Position numbers and translations under genes: made by a program. Positions 1-8,485 of a stretch of DNA of 18,808 nt are shown piece after piece. Below the pieces are notes generated by a model. The model made no database searches. It was not told where the DNA came from and worked only from the letters and a program-made list of their open reading frames with translations. The DNA comes from an uncultured Blautia sp. (GTDB lineage: Bacteria; Bacillota; Clostridia; Lachnospirales; Lachnospiraceae), in assembly GCA_946538475.1 (NCBI GenBank), contig CAMNGN010000016.1, positions 1-18,808 on the forward strand. Direction: 5' to 3'. Numbering within the stretch: the first letter of the stretch is position 1; every line of letters begins with the position of its first letter.

Positions 1-872
1 ACCTTTTCCTTTTCGCGGATGATCTTTTTGATCTTCTCGACCAGCGCAAAATCTTCCTCGGTAAAGTGCCCCGGCTCTGCCGAAGACGCGATGCGGATGT
101 TCTCCTTTACCATCTGCATGGTGTTCATTCCCGAGAGGACGCACGTCACCTCCGGCTGGTTCCACAGCCACCTGAGGCCGAGCTCGGCGGGAGTATACCC
201 TCTCTCATCCGCCTGCAGCAGTTCCTTCGCCTTCGTCGGAAGATTGACCAGCTTGCCTCCGCGAAGCGGCTCCATGATGATCACCGGGATTCCTTTTGCC
301 GCGGCAGCCTGAAGGCCCTTTCTGCCCGCCTGGGTGTGTTCGTCCAGATAATTGTACTGGATCTGGCAGAAGTCCCAGTCATACGCATTCAGGATCTTTT
401 CGAACATGTCAAAGTCGCCGTGGTATGAGAACCCGATGTTGCGGATGCTTCCCGCTTCCTTCTTCTCCTTGATCCACTCCTCTATCCCGAGCTTCTGCAG
501 ATGCTCCCACTCGGAATAGTCCGTAAACATATGCATAAGATAATAGTCGATATAGTCTGTGCGAAGCCGGGTGAGCTCCTCGCGGAAAGTCTTTTCGATG
601 TTTTCCGCGTTCCTCATCAGGTACTGCGGAAGCTTCGTCGCAATATACACCTTGTCTCTGCACCGGTTCTCCTCAAAGATCCTACCCATGCATTCCTCGC
701 TGCCCGGATAAAGATAAGCCGTGTCAAAATAGTTGACCCCGTGCTTCATCGCGGCCATCACCTGCTTCTCGGCTTTTTCGTAATCGATGGCATTTCCTTT
801 TCTCTGAAACCTCATGCAGCCGAATCCCAGCTGTGATATCTTTGTGCCGTACCTGTCTGATCTGTATTTCAT
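1..872 (-). CDS. Aldo/keto reductase, 3' end cut off by the window edge
   Basis: NAD(P)H-dependent aldo/keto reductase of the TIM-barrel superfamily; the substrate cannot be read from sequence. About 290 residues are visible with no stop before the window edge. The catalytic tetrad is in place: Asp50 and Tyr55 in NYFDTAYLYPGSEE, Lys80 in YIATKLP and His114 in YLMHMF. The opening KISQLGFGCMRF and the late VLSGMNTMQMVKENI resemble the COG1453-type subgroup, which usually carries a C-terminal 4Fe-4S domain; that part would lie outside the window, so the subgroup is an inference. The start is ATG at 870-872, with AGGAG at 879-883 six bases upstream. It lies 122 bp downstream of the glycosyltransferase gene and has its own promoter, so it is probably not part of the polysaccharide operon. 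Confidence 0.9.
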   Translation of the reverse strand, partial: MKYRSDRYGTKISQLGFGCMRFQRKGNAIDYEKAEKQVMAAMKHGVNYFDTAYLYPGSEECMGRIFEENRCRDKVYIATKLPQYLMRNAENIEKTFREELTRLRTDYIDYYLMHMFTDYSEWEHLQKLGIEEWIKEKKEAGSIRNIGFSYHGDFDMFEKILNAYDWDFCQIQYNYLDEHTQAGRKGLQAAAAKGIPVIIMEPLRGGKLVNLPTKAKELLQADERGYTPAELGLRWLWNQPEVTCVLSGMNTMQMVKENIRIASSAEPGHFTEEDFALVEKIKKIIREKEK

Positions 873-908
873 GAAAAGCTCCTATCTGTCTGACGCTCTA
901 CGAGTCAC

Positions 909-943
909 GAAAAACACACGGGGACGGTCCTTTTGTGTTTTTC
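909..943. repeat. REP-like palindromic repeat, single copy
   Basis: A 35-bp near-perfect palindrome. The core GGAC-G-GTCC (922-930) is flanked by two G-T wobbles, one mismatch and ten further pairs (909-918 with 934-943). The outer A and T tracts would let it act as a bidirectional terminator-like hairpin. A core of about 31 bp is identical to the two copies at 14323-14426, so it belongs to a dispersed family and is not a one-off terminator. It sits downstream of the predicted aldo/keto reductase promoter, in that gene's 5' leader. Confidence 0.8.
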
Positions 944-956
944 TTATATCATGTTA

Positions 957-984
957 AGTATAGCAGACATCTGAATATTTTCAA
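957..984 (-). promoter_or_regulatory. SigA-type promoter of the aldo/keto reductase gene
   Basis: On the minus strand a TTGAAA -35 box (979-984) and a TATACT -10 box (957-962) are separated by 16 bp, and the -10 carries a TGC extension. Transcription would start near 950, giving a leader of about 78 nt that contains the palindromic repeat at 909-943. The -35 box starts about 10 bp past the glycosyltransferase stop codon. Assigned from consensus match only. Confidence 0.6.
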
Positions 985-994
985 GCTTGTACGA

Positions 995-1930
995 TCAATC
1001 CGTCGAGTCACAGACCAGATATCGAGGTCTCCTCCTCGTCTCTTTTAAGATGGCTTCACCAAGGAACAGCATACCCGCCTGTCCCAGAACTGAAAGCGCG
1101 CAGAATCCCGCATCTGCACTGCCCCCTCCGGCACGTCTGCTGCCGTGCGCAGCTTTACCCAAAAGCCCCACGAGTGCACCGATCTGCATCTGAACCGCCG
1201 CAGCGCCCAGAAAGCATCCGGCAAGGGAAAAACCGCCGGCGCCGCACAGCAAACCGGCCCCGGCAAGCTTTGCCATCCTCTTTATGGTATATGAAGGCTT
1301 TCCCGCCTTTCGTGCCTTTCTCTCGTAAAAAACACAGGCACTTTTGTATCCCATGTCCGCCGCGATCCCCCGCAGATAAAGACTCTGTTCTTTATATAAA
1401 GCCAGCGATTCCATGACTCTGCGGCTCATCAGGCGATAATCGGCGTGGTCGGGGATCGTGCGGGGGTCTGTGAGTTTTTTGCATCTGTAAAAAAGTTCCG
1501 CCGCCAGTCTTTTGCTCTTTGTGTCCGCCGGTCTGCTGCTTCGCACACCAAACACGATCTCGCAGCCTTTTCGATACTTCTCAAACATCTCGGGCAGGAT
1601 CGTTATATCGTCCTGCAGATCGGCGTCCATTGTCACCGACACATCACACTCCGGCAAAACTCTCATGAGCCCCGCGTACAGTGCATTCTGCTGCCCAAAA
1701 TTGCGCGACAGTCTGATGCCGCGTACGTTCTCATCCCGCAGGTGCGCATCTACGATCGCCTTCCAGGTGCAGTCCGCACTCCCGTCGTCCACCAGCAGAA
1801 GAAAGCTGTCCGCCCTGATCTTTCCTGCGGTCATAAGCGCATCCAGCTTCTCTCTGCATGCAGGAATAAACAGCTTCAGCATTTTTTCTTCATTGAAACA
1901 CGGAACAACAATTGCAAGCCTTGGTATCAT
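995..1930 (-). CDS. GtrB/DPM1-like polyprenyl-phosphate glycosyltransferase (GT2)
   Basis: Family 2 glycosyltransferase expected to move a sugar from a nucleotide donor onto polyprenyl phosphate at the inner membrane face. Visible GT-A features are VVPCFNEE (8-15), VDDGS (47-51), the NFGQQNAL segment typical of the GtrB group, and DADLQDD with the metal-binding DxD (102-108). Two C-terminal hydrophobic segments (about 222-258 and 273-295) precede a basic RRRPRYLV tail, as in bactoprenol glucosyltransferases. The hydrophobic region is more alanine/glycine-rich and divergent than usual. I chose ATG at 1928-1930 (311 aa) because GGAGG lies 6 bases upstream; an in-frame ATG at 1951 lacks such a site. 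It is the last gene of the polysaccharide operon. A GtrA-type flippase is not seen nearby. Confidence 0.88.
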   Translation of the reverse strand: MIPRLAIVVPCFNEEKMLKLFIPACREKLDALMTAGKIRADSFLLLVDDGSADCTWKAIVDAHLRDENVRGIRLSRNFGQQNALYAGLMRVLPECDVSVTMDADLQDDITILPEMFEKYRKGCEIVFGVRSSRPADTKSKRLAAELFYRCKKLTDPRTIPDHADYRLMSRRVMESLALYKEQSLYLRGIAADMGYKSACVFYERKARKAGKPSYTIKRMAKLAGAGLLCGAGGFSLAGCFLGAAAVQMQIGALVGLLGKAAHGSRRAGGGSADAGFCALSVLGQAGMLFLGEAILKETRRRPRYLVCDSTD

Positions 1931-1936
1931 ACCCCG

Positions 1937-1941
1937 CCTCC
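1937..1941 (-). promoter_or_regulatory. Ribosome binding site deciding the GtrB-like start
   Basis: GGAGG on the minus strand, 6 bases before the ATG at 1930. It favours that start over the ATG at 1951. Confidence 0.75.
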
Positions 1942-1958
1942 ATTCTTTCATTCAAAAG

Positions 1959-4043
1959 TTACCGTCGATCCATAAAGCGCACCACCGCATCCCCGGGCAG
2001 ATCATACATTGCGTTTATGTAATCCTGAATCCATTCATACCCATGCATATAAGGCATGATGTTTCCATATTCATCGTCATAATGTTTCTTCAGTGTGATC
2101 AGGCCATTGTCATCGGCAAAGTCTTCATAGTTTTCAAGGACGGAAATGTTGTACTCTTCCGCCGCAGTATTTCTGAAGTATCCCACCAGCCGCTCATCCG
2201 CATTCATCCCTCCATGCGCAAGCAGAGTGCCTGCCAATGCGAAGGCAAAACATGAAACAGCTGCCGTATAGATCCGCTTCAGGCGTCCTCCGCCCCCAAA
2301 CGGTTCCGAAGATCTGCACGCTTCAATGACAGTCCGATACAGATCGGTCATAATTACCCCCGTTGCCGGCATCATAAAAAAGAAGGCCGGCAGAAACATC
2401 CTGGCCGATATCTGCGGCGAGACAAGCATCACCGCAGATGCGGCCAATGCCCCGGCAAAAAATTTTATAAGCCCGGGGTAAAAGCGGCGAATATAAAACA
2501 CCTGCTCCAAAAATGATACGATCAGTACGGCAGCCGAAACATACAGGAAAAAGCGGCCGTTTCTCCCCCCGGGGATCAAACCTGCCGGTATCCTGCAGGC
2601 TGAGGCAAGGCCGCAGCATCCGACAGCCATACGAAAAGCGGCCGATAACACAAAAACTGCCGCGGCATGTGCTATAAGATGCATTGACCTGTACCTCAAT
2701 ATTAAAAGGAGCCCTGCCGTCCCTCCCGAAAGGAGGAACAGCAGTACAGAGCAGCGGGCGGAATCCGAGCAAATGTAAGGAAGGAGGTGAAAACTGTTTG
2801 CCCGAATTTCTCCCCCGCTGCTCTCCCGTAAACGGGCGTAGTTCCCCGGTGCGCCAAAAAGAAAGGCCGCACCGGCAACAACAGATATCATTTCAGGGAC
2901 CCTTCTCCTGCGGTCTTTATCCGCAGCCGCATCCATGGCAAACATGGCCACGACCGCAGCAGAAATCTGCTCCTGCGCGGAAGCCGCAAGAAAAAGACAC
3001 AGACAGGAAAGGATCCTTCGAAAGCGTGTTTTTTTGTTTTCTCTTTCTATTCGCAGTCCCAAAAGGCACCAATATACCGGCCACACATACAAAACCGACG
3101 CAGTGTACCACAGGGCTCCGTCTGCAGCAGCGGAAAGATCGATAAAGCCAAACATGAGCAGCACCCACAGAGCAGGCATGCCCTGCTTCAGTCTGCAGAT
3201 CTCGTACACGATCCCCGTCAGGATCAGGCTGTAGATAACCCGAAAAACTGCGATATTTCTGCCGAGGACGATTTCGAGAAAGAAGGCTGTCACCCTTCCT
3301 CCCCACTCCAGGTAATGCCTTGCCAAAAAACTGAATATCTCCCCCGCTCCGTAAGACAGTCCCCGGTTGTCCGTAAACCCCCGGTAAGTGAGCGAAAGAT
3401 ACCCATAATCGTCAAAACAGTACCATGTATTTCTAAGCTGCATCATAAAAAACAGAAAAGCCATGCACAGTCCCGGCACGATCCTTCGTTTTTTATGCGG
3501 CCCGGGTCCAAACACCATGCAGGTGCCGACATAAGCCGCGGTCAGTATCACAGACAGATTCTGCGGAAAATGTCTGCGGGCACCCCGCGGGGCCACGGCT
3601 GCCTTCTGTACGTTGATCGTGTCACCCGGCTTCGGCATAAGCACGATCTGTACGTTTCCCTTATTTCCGGCGATGTGGATCGCATTGACACCTTTCGTAA
3701 GGCCCAGAGGCTTTCCTTCGATCTCTTCCCCGACGTAGAGCAGCCCGGGTATTTCGGCGCAGCTCAGGTCCCGCAGAATGATGATCACTTCTCCGATATT
3801 CTCCGCCTGCCCCGGAAGCATCACATAAGGTCCCTCATTCTCGAAGGTAAAGACCGAAGACCCCACTCTTTTTATCGCATCGCTCTTCTCAAACCATGAC
3901 AAAAAATCGTCGCCGTCCGTAATTATTGCGTCTTCCGGCTCATAGCGGATCAATGTCTCTCCGGGTGATCTGATATAGAGGAAACAAATGGCAGCGATCA
4001 GCACGACGTACCCCATGATATACAGGAAGAAAAGCCGTCTCAT
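1959..4043 (-). CDS. Polytopic membrane protein, GT-C-like (possible DUF6056-type glycosyltransferase)
   Basis: A 694-aa integral membrane protein with a first transmembrane segment at about 7-25, a mainly non-hydrophobic, beta-rich extracytoplasmic domain (about 30-155), and many further membrane segments from about 163 onward. The motifs FDDYGY (210-215) and HYLEWGGR (243-250) sit just after a membrane segment, where GT-C enzymes place the acidic catalytic residue. This recalls DUF6056-type proteins, but the family is recognised from memory and not from a search. It would use a polyprenyl-phosphate sugar outside the membrane, fitting the GtrB-like enzyme encoded 28 bp downstream. Its ATG overlaps the stop of the upstream methyltransferase-glycosyltransferase gene by 4 bp (ATGA), so the two are translationally coupled. 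It could instead be a membrane protein without catalytic activity. Confidence 0.75.
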   Translation of the reverse strand: MRRLFFLYIMGYVVLIAAICFLYIRSPGETLIRYEPEDAIITDGDDFLSWFEKSDAIKRVGSSVFTFENEGPYVMLPGQAENIGEVIIILRDLSCAEIPGLLYVGEEIEGKPLGLTKGVNAIHIAGNKGNVQIVLMPKPGDTINVQKAAVAPRGARRHFPQNLSVILTAAYVGTCMVFGPGPHKKRRIVPGLCMAFLFFMMQLRNTWYCFDDYGYLSLTYRGFTDNRGLSYGAGEIFSFLARHYLEWGGRVTAFFLEIVLGRNIAVFRVIYSLILTGIVYEICRLKQGMPALWVLLMFGFIDLSAAADGALWYTASVLYVWPVYWCLLGLRIERENKKTRFRRILSCLCLFLAASAQEQISAAVVAMFAMDAAADKDRRRRVPEMISVVAGAAFLFGAPGNYARLRESSGGEIRANSFHLLPYICSDSARCSVLLFLLSGGTAGLLLILRYRSMHLIAHAAAVFVLSAAFRMAVGCCGLASACRIPAGLIPGGRNGRFFLYVSAAVLIVSFLEQVFYIRRFYPGLIKFFAGALAASAVMLVSPQISARMFLPAFFFMMPATGVIMTDLYRTVIEACRSSEPFGGGGRLKRIYTAAVSCFAFALAGTLLAHGGMNADERLVGYFRNTAAEEYNISVLENYEDFADDNGLITLKKHYDDEYGNIMPYMHGYEWIQDYINAMYDLPGDAVVRFMDRR

Positions 4044-7000
4044 ACACCCTTCTCCTCATCTTCGGCAAGCACGCTCCGATACACATCGATATACCGGGAA
4101 ACATTCTGCTCCATATCAAATTTCTTTGCGGCACCCGCGCACCTTTCCGACAGCTTCCGGTAGAGGGAGCTGTCCTCCGCGAGGCTGACGATCGCGTCGA
4201 CAAGCTCGTTCACACTTATTTTGCCTCTGTGAAGATGCAGTAATACCCCTGCCGGCTCCCCGTTTTCGTCCATAAGCTGATGCCGCACATCACCGATGTC
4301 CGTGGCGATGACGGGCCTTCCGGCCTGCAGACATTCGATCACGGTCAGCGGGCTGCTTTCTCCCTTGAACCGGGAAGGCAGCAGGCCCAGGTCACCCATG
4401 GCAAAATAGTCCCTGACATTGTCCTTCACTCCTGCAAAGCGGATGAACGGATCGTTCTTCTGCTCAAGCCCGGCCCGCATCGGCCCTTCCCCCAGGATGA
4501 TCAGACATATGCGCCTGCCGCCCGCCCGGTTTGCCCGCCTGACAGCACTCACCGCTTCGGCCCACCCTTTCTCGGGAATACCCCGGCTCGCGATGACGCA
4601 CACAAAATCTTCATCCGTATAACCCTCTTTTTTTCTGTCCAAAGTTCTGCATGTCCCGCACGGAAGGGCATTGTCGATCCGCACAAACCGCTCTGCCTGC
4701 ACTCCGCATTTTTGGAAAGGCCCCAGATTCTTCTCCGCAATATACACGTATCGCCTGCAGGTTTCTTTAAGCACATCGATGGTCCTGACCGCGTCCCGGG
4801 GCGGAATCGTCTCGTACATTCCATGCAGGGTAACCACCTGCCGGGGGCCATGGGCAGAATCCCTGAGCCACACCGCCACCGCACCGTCGACCGAGGCATG
4901 ATGCGTGTGCACAATGTCCGCCCCGGTCTCCTCCATCATACGCATCAGGATGTCCGTCGAAGTGAGTGTGACGAGCGGAATGTCCCGTCTCAAAAGCAGG
5001 CGTATCTTTTCATCGCGGGCATCGCCGCCGTAGTCCATAAACGTGACCGTGATATCCTTCTCCTTCAGCGCATCGGCCAGATGGATGGCAAACGTCTCTC
5101 CGCCGCCCGTCCGAAGGGAAAAGCCGCACATCAGCACATGCATCGTTCTCTTTTCCGCCTCTTTTTCGATTTCTTCAGGATCGTAAAACCCGGAAACCGC
5201 TCTGTCCGCTTCTTCGGAAGTTGTACCGCGGGAGGAAACATAATGCTCGATCAGCCTGCTTCGCACCCGCTCTGCGCACCCTTCCGGCAGCCTGTAATAG
5301 TGTGCCGCATAGCGAACCGCCGCCGCGTACTCGGTGTAATACCGGTCCGTCTTCTGTACATGCAGCGAAGTCCCCGCCGAATGCACCCGGTAACCGCACC
5401 TGGTTTCGGGCGTGTATGCCACGCTTCCTCCACGGATGAGATCCAGATAAAAGATCCAGTCTCCGCAGAGCTTCATTCTGCACAGGCGGTCAGCCAGTTC
5501 CTTTCTTACCGGTCCGGTGTTTCTGAACACACAGCTGCTGACGTTGGGGATCAGATTCTTCTCTCCCATCCCGCTCCGCACAAATCGATCGGCCGAGACC
5601 ACAAAAGGCCGGTCAAAAGAAAGCTCCCGGATATCGGAAAGATAGGCTTCCGATGTCCACACGATGCTACCGCCGCGCACAAAGTCGCACCCGGCGTACG
5701 CCAGCATCACGCTCTCACGGGCAAAAAAGGGAACCAGCTTTTCCAGAAAGTCATCCCCGCAAAAATCATCGCTCTCCGCTATCCAGATCAGGCTGCCTTT
5801 CGCCATGCTTATCCCTTTGATCCACTGTGAAAAAGCGCACCCGCTGTTCTTCTCATTAAAACACAGCTTCACATCGGCAAATCTGTGGGCCCATTTTTCC
5901 AGGATCCTTTGACTTCCGTCCGTAGATCCGTCATCCAGCAGGATCAGCTCAACACGGTCATAAGTCTGTCTGAACACCGATTCCATCCTCTGTTCCAGAA
6001 ATTCCGCATGCTGATAGCAGGGAACAATGACGGAAACCAGGGGGCGGTGCTCTTCCAAAGGTGCGTCAAAAGTGCGAAAATCGTAAGCCGGAAGGTCACA
6101 CGTTTCTGCCGGGGCAGGATGTCCCGGCAGATTTTCCGTCCCGGTACCCTCTGCAGCACGCAGCAGCCGGCGGAAGAAAAAACCTGCACGTCTAAGGGGA
6201 GCGGTAACTTTCCACGATGTGGAATCTCTGTAGAGCGAAGTCTCCCTCTCCAGTCTTTTCACTTCACGTACGAGCGTTTCCTCCGCCAGGTTCTTTTCCC
6301 GCAGCAGCCGCTGCAGGTGGAGGATATTGTCGTCCCTCATGGCAGATACGCGAAGGATGCGAAGTCTGTCTTCCTCCAGCAGCTTAAGTTCGGAGCGGTA
6401 TCGTTCCTCGGGAGTGCCCGATGATGAACGGACCGGCACGGCCTTCACGACCCACTGATAAACATGCCCGTATTTTCTTTTTTCCAATTCGGCGATCAAT
6501 GCCTGCGAACCGGTCTTTTTCCCCGCAAGCTGCTCCGTCTCTCCGGTGGCCCTGCAGACAGCTGCTGTTTTTATCGGCGAAAAGCCGCAGTCTTTCAGCA
6601 TTCCCAGAATGCCCTGCCTTGTAAAGAGGGTCATGTGTGTGTAGTCCATGATCCCGGTCTCCCAGACAGGCAGGTCGTCGCGGTACAGCTGAAGCAGAAT
6701 ATCATTGTGCGCAAAATTGGGGACCGAGATCAGGACAGAACCTCCCGGTTTTAAAAATGTGCCGCAGCTTTTCAGTACAGACGGAGGGTCCGGAAGATGC
6801 TCCAGAACATCCGCAAGAACGATCCTGTCAAAATATCTGCCCTGAAAGTATTCGTTCCACTCGGTTCCCTGAAGATCCGCGCAGACACCATCGTGCGCAA
6901 ATGCCCTGGCTTTGTGAAACAGATATCTGTCTCTGTCCACGATATCCACCCTGCAGCTCTTCTTTGCCGTGAGGTATTCCGTAAACCGGCCGTTTCCGCA

Positions 7001-7099
7001 GCCGAGCTCCAGCACGCTGCTTCCCGGCGGGATGTCTCCCGCGATCACGTTCAGCGCGTCATCGGCATTTACGTCAAGCTCAATGTCATACCTGTGCAT
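4040..7099 (-). CDS. Trimodular methyltransferase - GT2 - GT4 glycan assembly protein
   Basis: A 1019-aa cytoplasmic enzyme with three modules. Residues about 20-180 form a class I SAM methyltransferase (LELGCGNG at about 30-37, later LADVLEHLPDP). A charged, probably coiled-coil stretch follows (about 235-290), then SWKVTAPLRR, a motif common in surface-glycan glycosyltransferases. Residues about 355-575 form a GT-A family 2 domain (VIVPCYQH, DDGSTDGS at 389-396, AESDD at 442-446). Residues about 653-1012 form a GT-B family 4 domain (TGGGETF, GEGP at 870-873, and E-x7-E with Glu914 and Glu922). It probably adds two sugars and a methyl group to an export glycan; order and donors are unknown. 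I chose ATG at 7097-7099 over GTG at 7108 because AAGGAG lies 8 bases before it. It overlaps the ATPase gene by 14 bp. Confidence 0.9.
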   Translation of the reverse strand: MHRYDIELDVNADDALNVIAGDIPPGSSVLELGCGNGRFTEYLTAKKSCRVDIVDRDRYLFHKARAFAHDGVCADLQGTEWNEYFQGRYFDRIVLADVLEHLPDPPSVLKSCGTFLKPGGSVLISVPNFAHNDILLQLYRDDLPVWETGIMDYTHMTLFTRQGILGMLKDCGFSPIKTAAVCRATGETEQLAGKKTGSQALIAELEKRKYGHVYQWVVKAVPVRSSSGTPEERYRSELKLLEEDRLRILRVSAMRDDNILHLQRLLREKNLAEETLVREVKRLERETSLYRDSTSWKVTAPLRRAGFFFRRLLRAAEGTGTENLPGHPAPAETCDLPAYDFRTFDAPLEEHRPLVSVIVPCYQHAEFLEQRMESVFRQTYDRVELILLDDGSTDGSQRILEKWAHRFADVKLCFNEKNSGCAFSQWIKGISMAKGSLIWIAESDDFCGDDFLEKLVPFFARESVMLAYAGCDFVRGGSIVWTSEAYLSDIRELSFDRPFVVSADRFVRSGMGEKNLIPNVSSCVFRNTGPVRKELADRLCRMKLCGDWIFYLDLIRGGSVAYTPETRCGYRVHSAGTSLHVQKTDRYYTEYAAAVRYAAHYYRLPEGCAERVRSRLIEHYVSSRGTTSEEADRAVSGFYDPEEIEKEAEKRTMHVLMCGFSLRTGGGETFAIHLADALKEKDITVTFMDYGGDARDEKIRLLLRRDIPLVTLTSTDILMRMMEETGADIVHTHHASVDGAVAVWLRDSAHGPRQVVTLHGMYETIPPRDAVRTIDVLKETCRRYVYIAEKNLGPFQKCGVQAERFVRIDNALPCGTCRTLDRKKEGYTDEDFVCVIASRGIPEKGWAEAVSAVRRANRAGGRRICLIILGEGPMRAGLEQKNDPFIRFAGVKDNVRDYFAMGDLGLLPSRFKGESSPLTVIECLQAGRPVIATDIGDVRHQLMDENGEPAGVLLHLHRGKISVNELVDAIVSLAEDSSLYRKLSERCAGAAKKFDMEQNVSRYIDVYRSVLAEDEEKGV

Positions 7100-8459
7100 G
7101 CACACCACTCCTTCCGCCTGCAGCTATACTTTCTTTAAGTCCGATATCACTTGTTTTTACGGTAACTTTCTGCGGGATATCCATGATCGCAAGGCAGGTT
7201 CCCTGCGGCCGCACCATGACGGTCGTGGCCCCGTAGATCCATGTTTTCAGCTCGTTTTCCATGACCGACTCCCCCTCTGCCACTGCACAGTCCAGCACAT
7301 AAATATCCTGATACAGTACCGGAAAGTTCATGGCAAACTCTACCCTGCAAAGGCTGCCTGCACGCACGGGAAAGGTCTTTCCTCCCTGCACCGTCAGCGT
7401 ATTGCTGTTGATGATCGACACACCCTTCCGATTCTGCAGGACAAACCCGACAATGCATCTTTGCAGCTCCTCCTCAGTCTCAAACACGATCACCAGACGG
7501 CAGAATGTACCGCCTGTCAGTTCGCTGACGGCCTCTCCGTGCGCATTTTCAAAATAGCAGTGAAGGATCCGAACACTCCCGCTCAGGATATCCCCCGCTT
7601 TTGGCGCTATCCCGGGAACTCCGGGAGGAACGGCCTTGAACTCCTCCGCCCGCTCATCCGCAGCTTCGTGCGTTTCCTCTCCGCATTCGGCCTCCCGCTT
7701 CGACCTCTTCAGATAATCTTCATTTTCTTTTCGGTGGATCTCCGCGGCATAGGCATTACATACCTCCCGGCTCTCCCCGCACATCTTAGCCGTCCCGTTT
7801 TCGATCCACAGTGTGCGGCTTGTCATATTTCTGACCGTCTCGAGATCGTGAGAGACAAGCAAAAGTGTGACGCCCCCCTCTCTCAGCTCGGCAAATCTGC
7901 GAAAACAGCGGTTCTGGAAATAGATGTCGCCCACACTCAGCGCTTCATCCACGATCAGAATGTCCGCATCCACGTTGGTTGCCGCGGCGAACGCCAGCCT
8001 GGCAAACATCCCGCTCGAATAGGTTCTTACCGGCTGATCCGCATAGGCCCCTATCCCGGCAAACTCCAATATTCCGGGCAGCCTCTCTTCCATGACACTG
8101 CGGGGTACTCCCATGACCCTTCCGGTCAGCAGCACATTCTCCGCCCCGGTATAATCGGGATGAAATCCTGCGCCCAGCTCCAGCAGTGCCGAGACTTTCC
8201 CGCATTTATGCAGCTCTCCCGCATCGGGCTCCAGCACGCCGGCGCAGATTTTAAGCAGTGTCGATTTTCCCGCCCCGTTGGACCCGATGATGCCAAAAGC
8301 TTCCCCCTTTTCCACCGAGAAAGAGATATCCCGTAGAGCCGTATGCCTTTTTCCCCGCACGATCTTTCCTCCCGTCACCGCTTCGACCAGCCGATCGGCC
8401 GTTCTTTGATACAGCCTGTACTCTTTGCAGATATGTTCGCCCTCAAGTACACACTCCAT
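7086..8459 (-). CDS. Wzt-like ABC transporter ATPase with C-terminal carbohydrate-binding domain
   Basis: Energises export of a lipid-linked polysaccharide with the permease encoded just upstream. The nucleotide-binding domain spans about 1-240: Walker A GSNGAGKST (59-67), signature YSSGM (147-151), Walker B ILIVDE (167-172) and H-loop SHD (203-205). ELGAGFHPDYTGAENV (94-109) is characteristic of the polysaccharide/teichoic acid exporter group. After a charged linker (about 240-285), residues about 290-430 look like the Wzt C-terminal beta-sandwich that recognises the glycan end. At 457 aa it matches Wzt length, whereas TagH-type ATPases lack this glycan-binding module. An upstream in-frame extension to 8609 exists, but ATG at 8457-8459 has AAGGAAGG 6 bases before it and leaves 26 bp after the permease stop. 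Confidence 0.9.
   Translation of the reverse strand: MECVLEGEHICKEYRLYQRTADRLVEAVTGGKIVRGKRHTALRDISFSVEKGEAFGIIGSNGAGKSTLLKICAGVLEPDAGELHKCGKVSALLELGAGFHPDYTGAENVLLTGRVMGVPRSVMEERLPGILEFAGIGAYADQPVRTYSSGMFARLAFAAATNVDADILIVDEALSVGDIYFQNRCFRRFAELREGGVTLLLVSHDLETVRNMTSRTLWIENGTAKMCGESREVCNAYAAEIHRKENEDYLKRSKREAECGEETHEAADERAEEFKAVPPGVPGIAPKAGDILSGSVRILHCYFENAHGEAVSELTGGTFCRLVIVFETEEELQRCIVGFVLQNRKGVSIINSNTLTVQGGKTFPVRAGSLCRVEFAMNFPVLYQDIYVLDCAVAEGESVMENELKTWIYGATTVMVRPQGTCLAIMDIPQKVTVKTSDIGLKESIAAGGRSGVHAQV
7108..7113 (-). promoter_or_regulatory. Ribosome binding site deciding the trimodular GT start
   Basis: AAGGAG on the minus strand, 8 bases before the ATG at 7099. It would lie too close to the alternative GTG at 7108, so the ATG is favoured. 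Confidence 0.7.
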
Positions 8460-8465
8460 CCTCAT

Positions 8466-8473
8466 CCTTCCTT
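8466..8473 (-). promoter_or_regulatory. Ribosome binding site deciding the ATPase start
   Basis: AAGGAAGG on the minus strand ends 6 bases before the ATG at 8459 and abuts the alternative ATG at 8465, which is therefore unlikely. Confidence 0.7.
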
Positions 8474-8485
8474 TCCAAACGCGAT

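Noticed and set aside
1045..1266. Possible frameshift in the GtrB-like C-terminal membrane region, suggested by an overlapping minus-strand frame
   Set aside because: The main frame continues through two hydrophobic segments to the expected basic RRRPRYLV tail, so no frameshift is needed.
4280..5830. Plus-strand frame of 516 aa opposite the trimodular glycosyltransferase
   Set aside because: GC-rich antisense frame with no family signature; the opposite strand encodes clear GT2 and GT4 domains.
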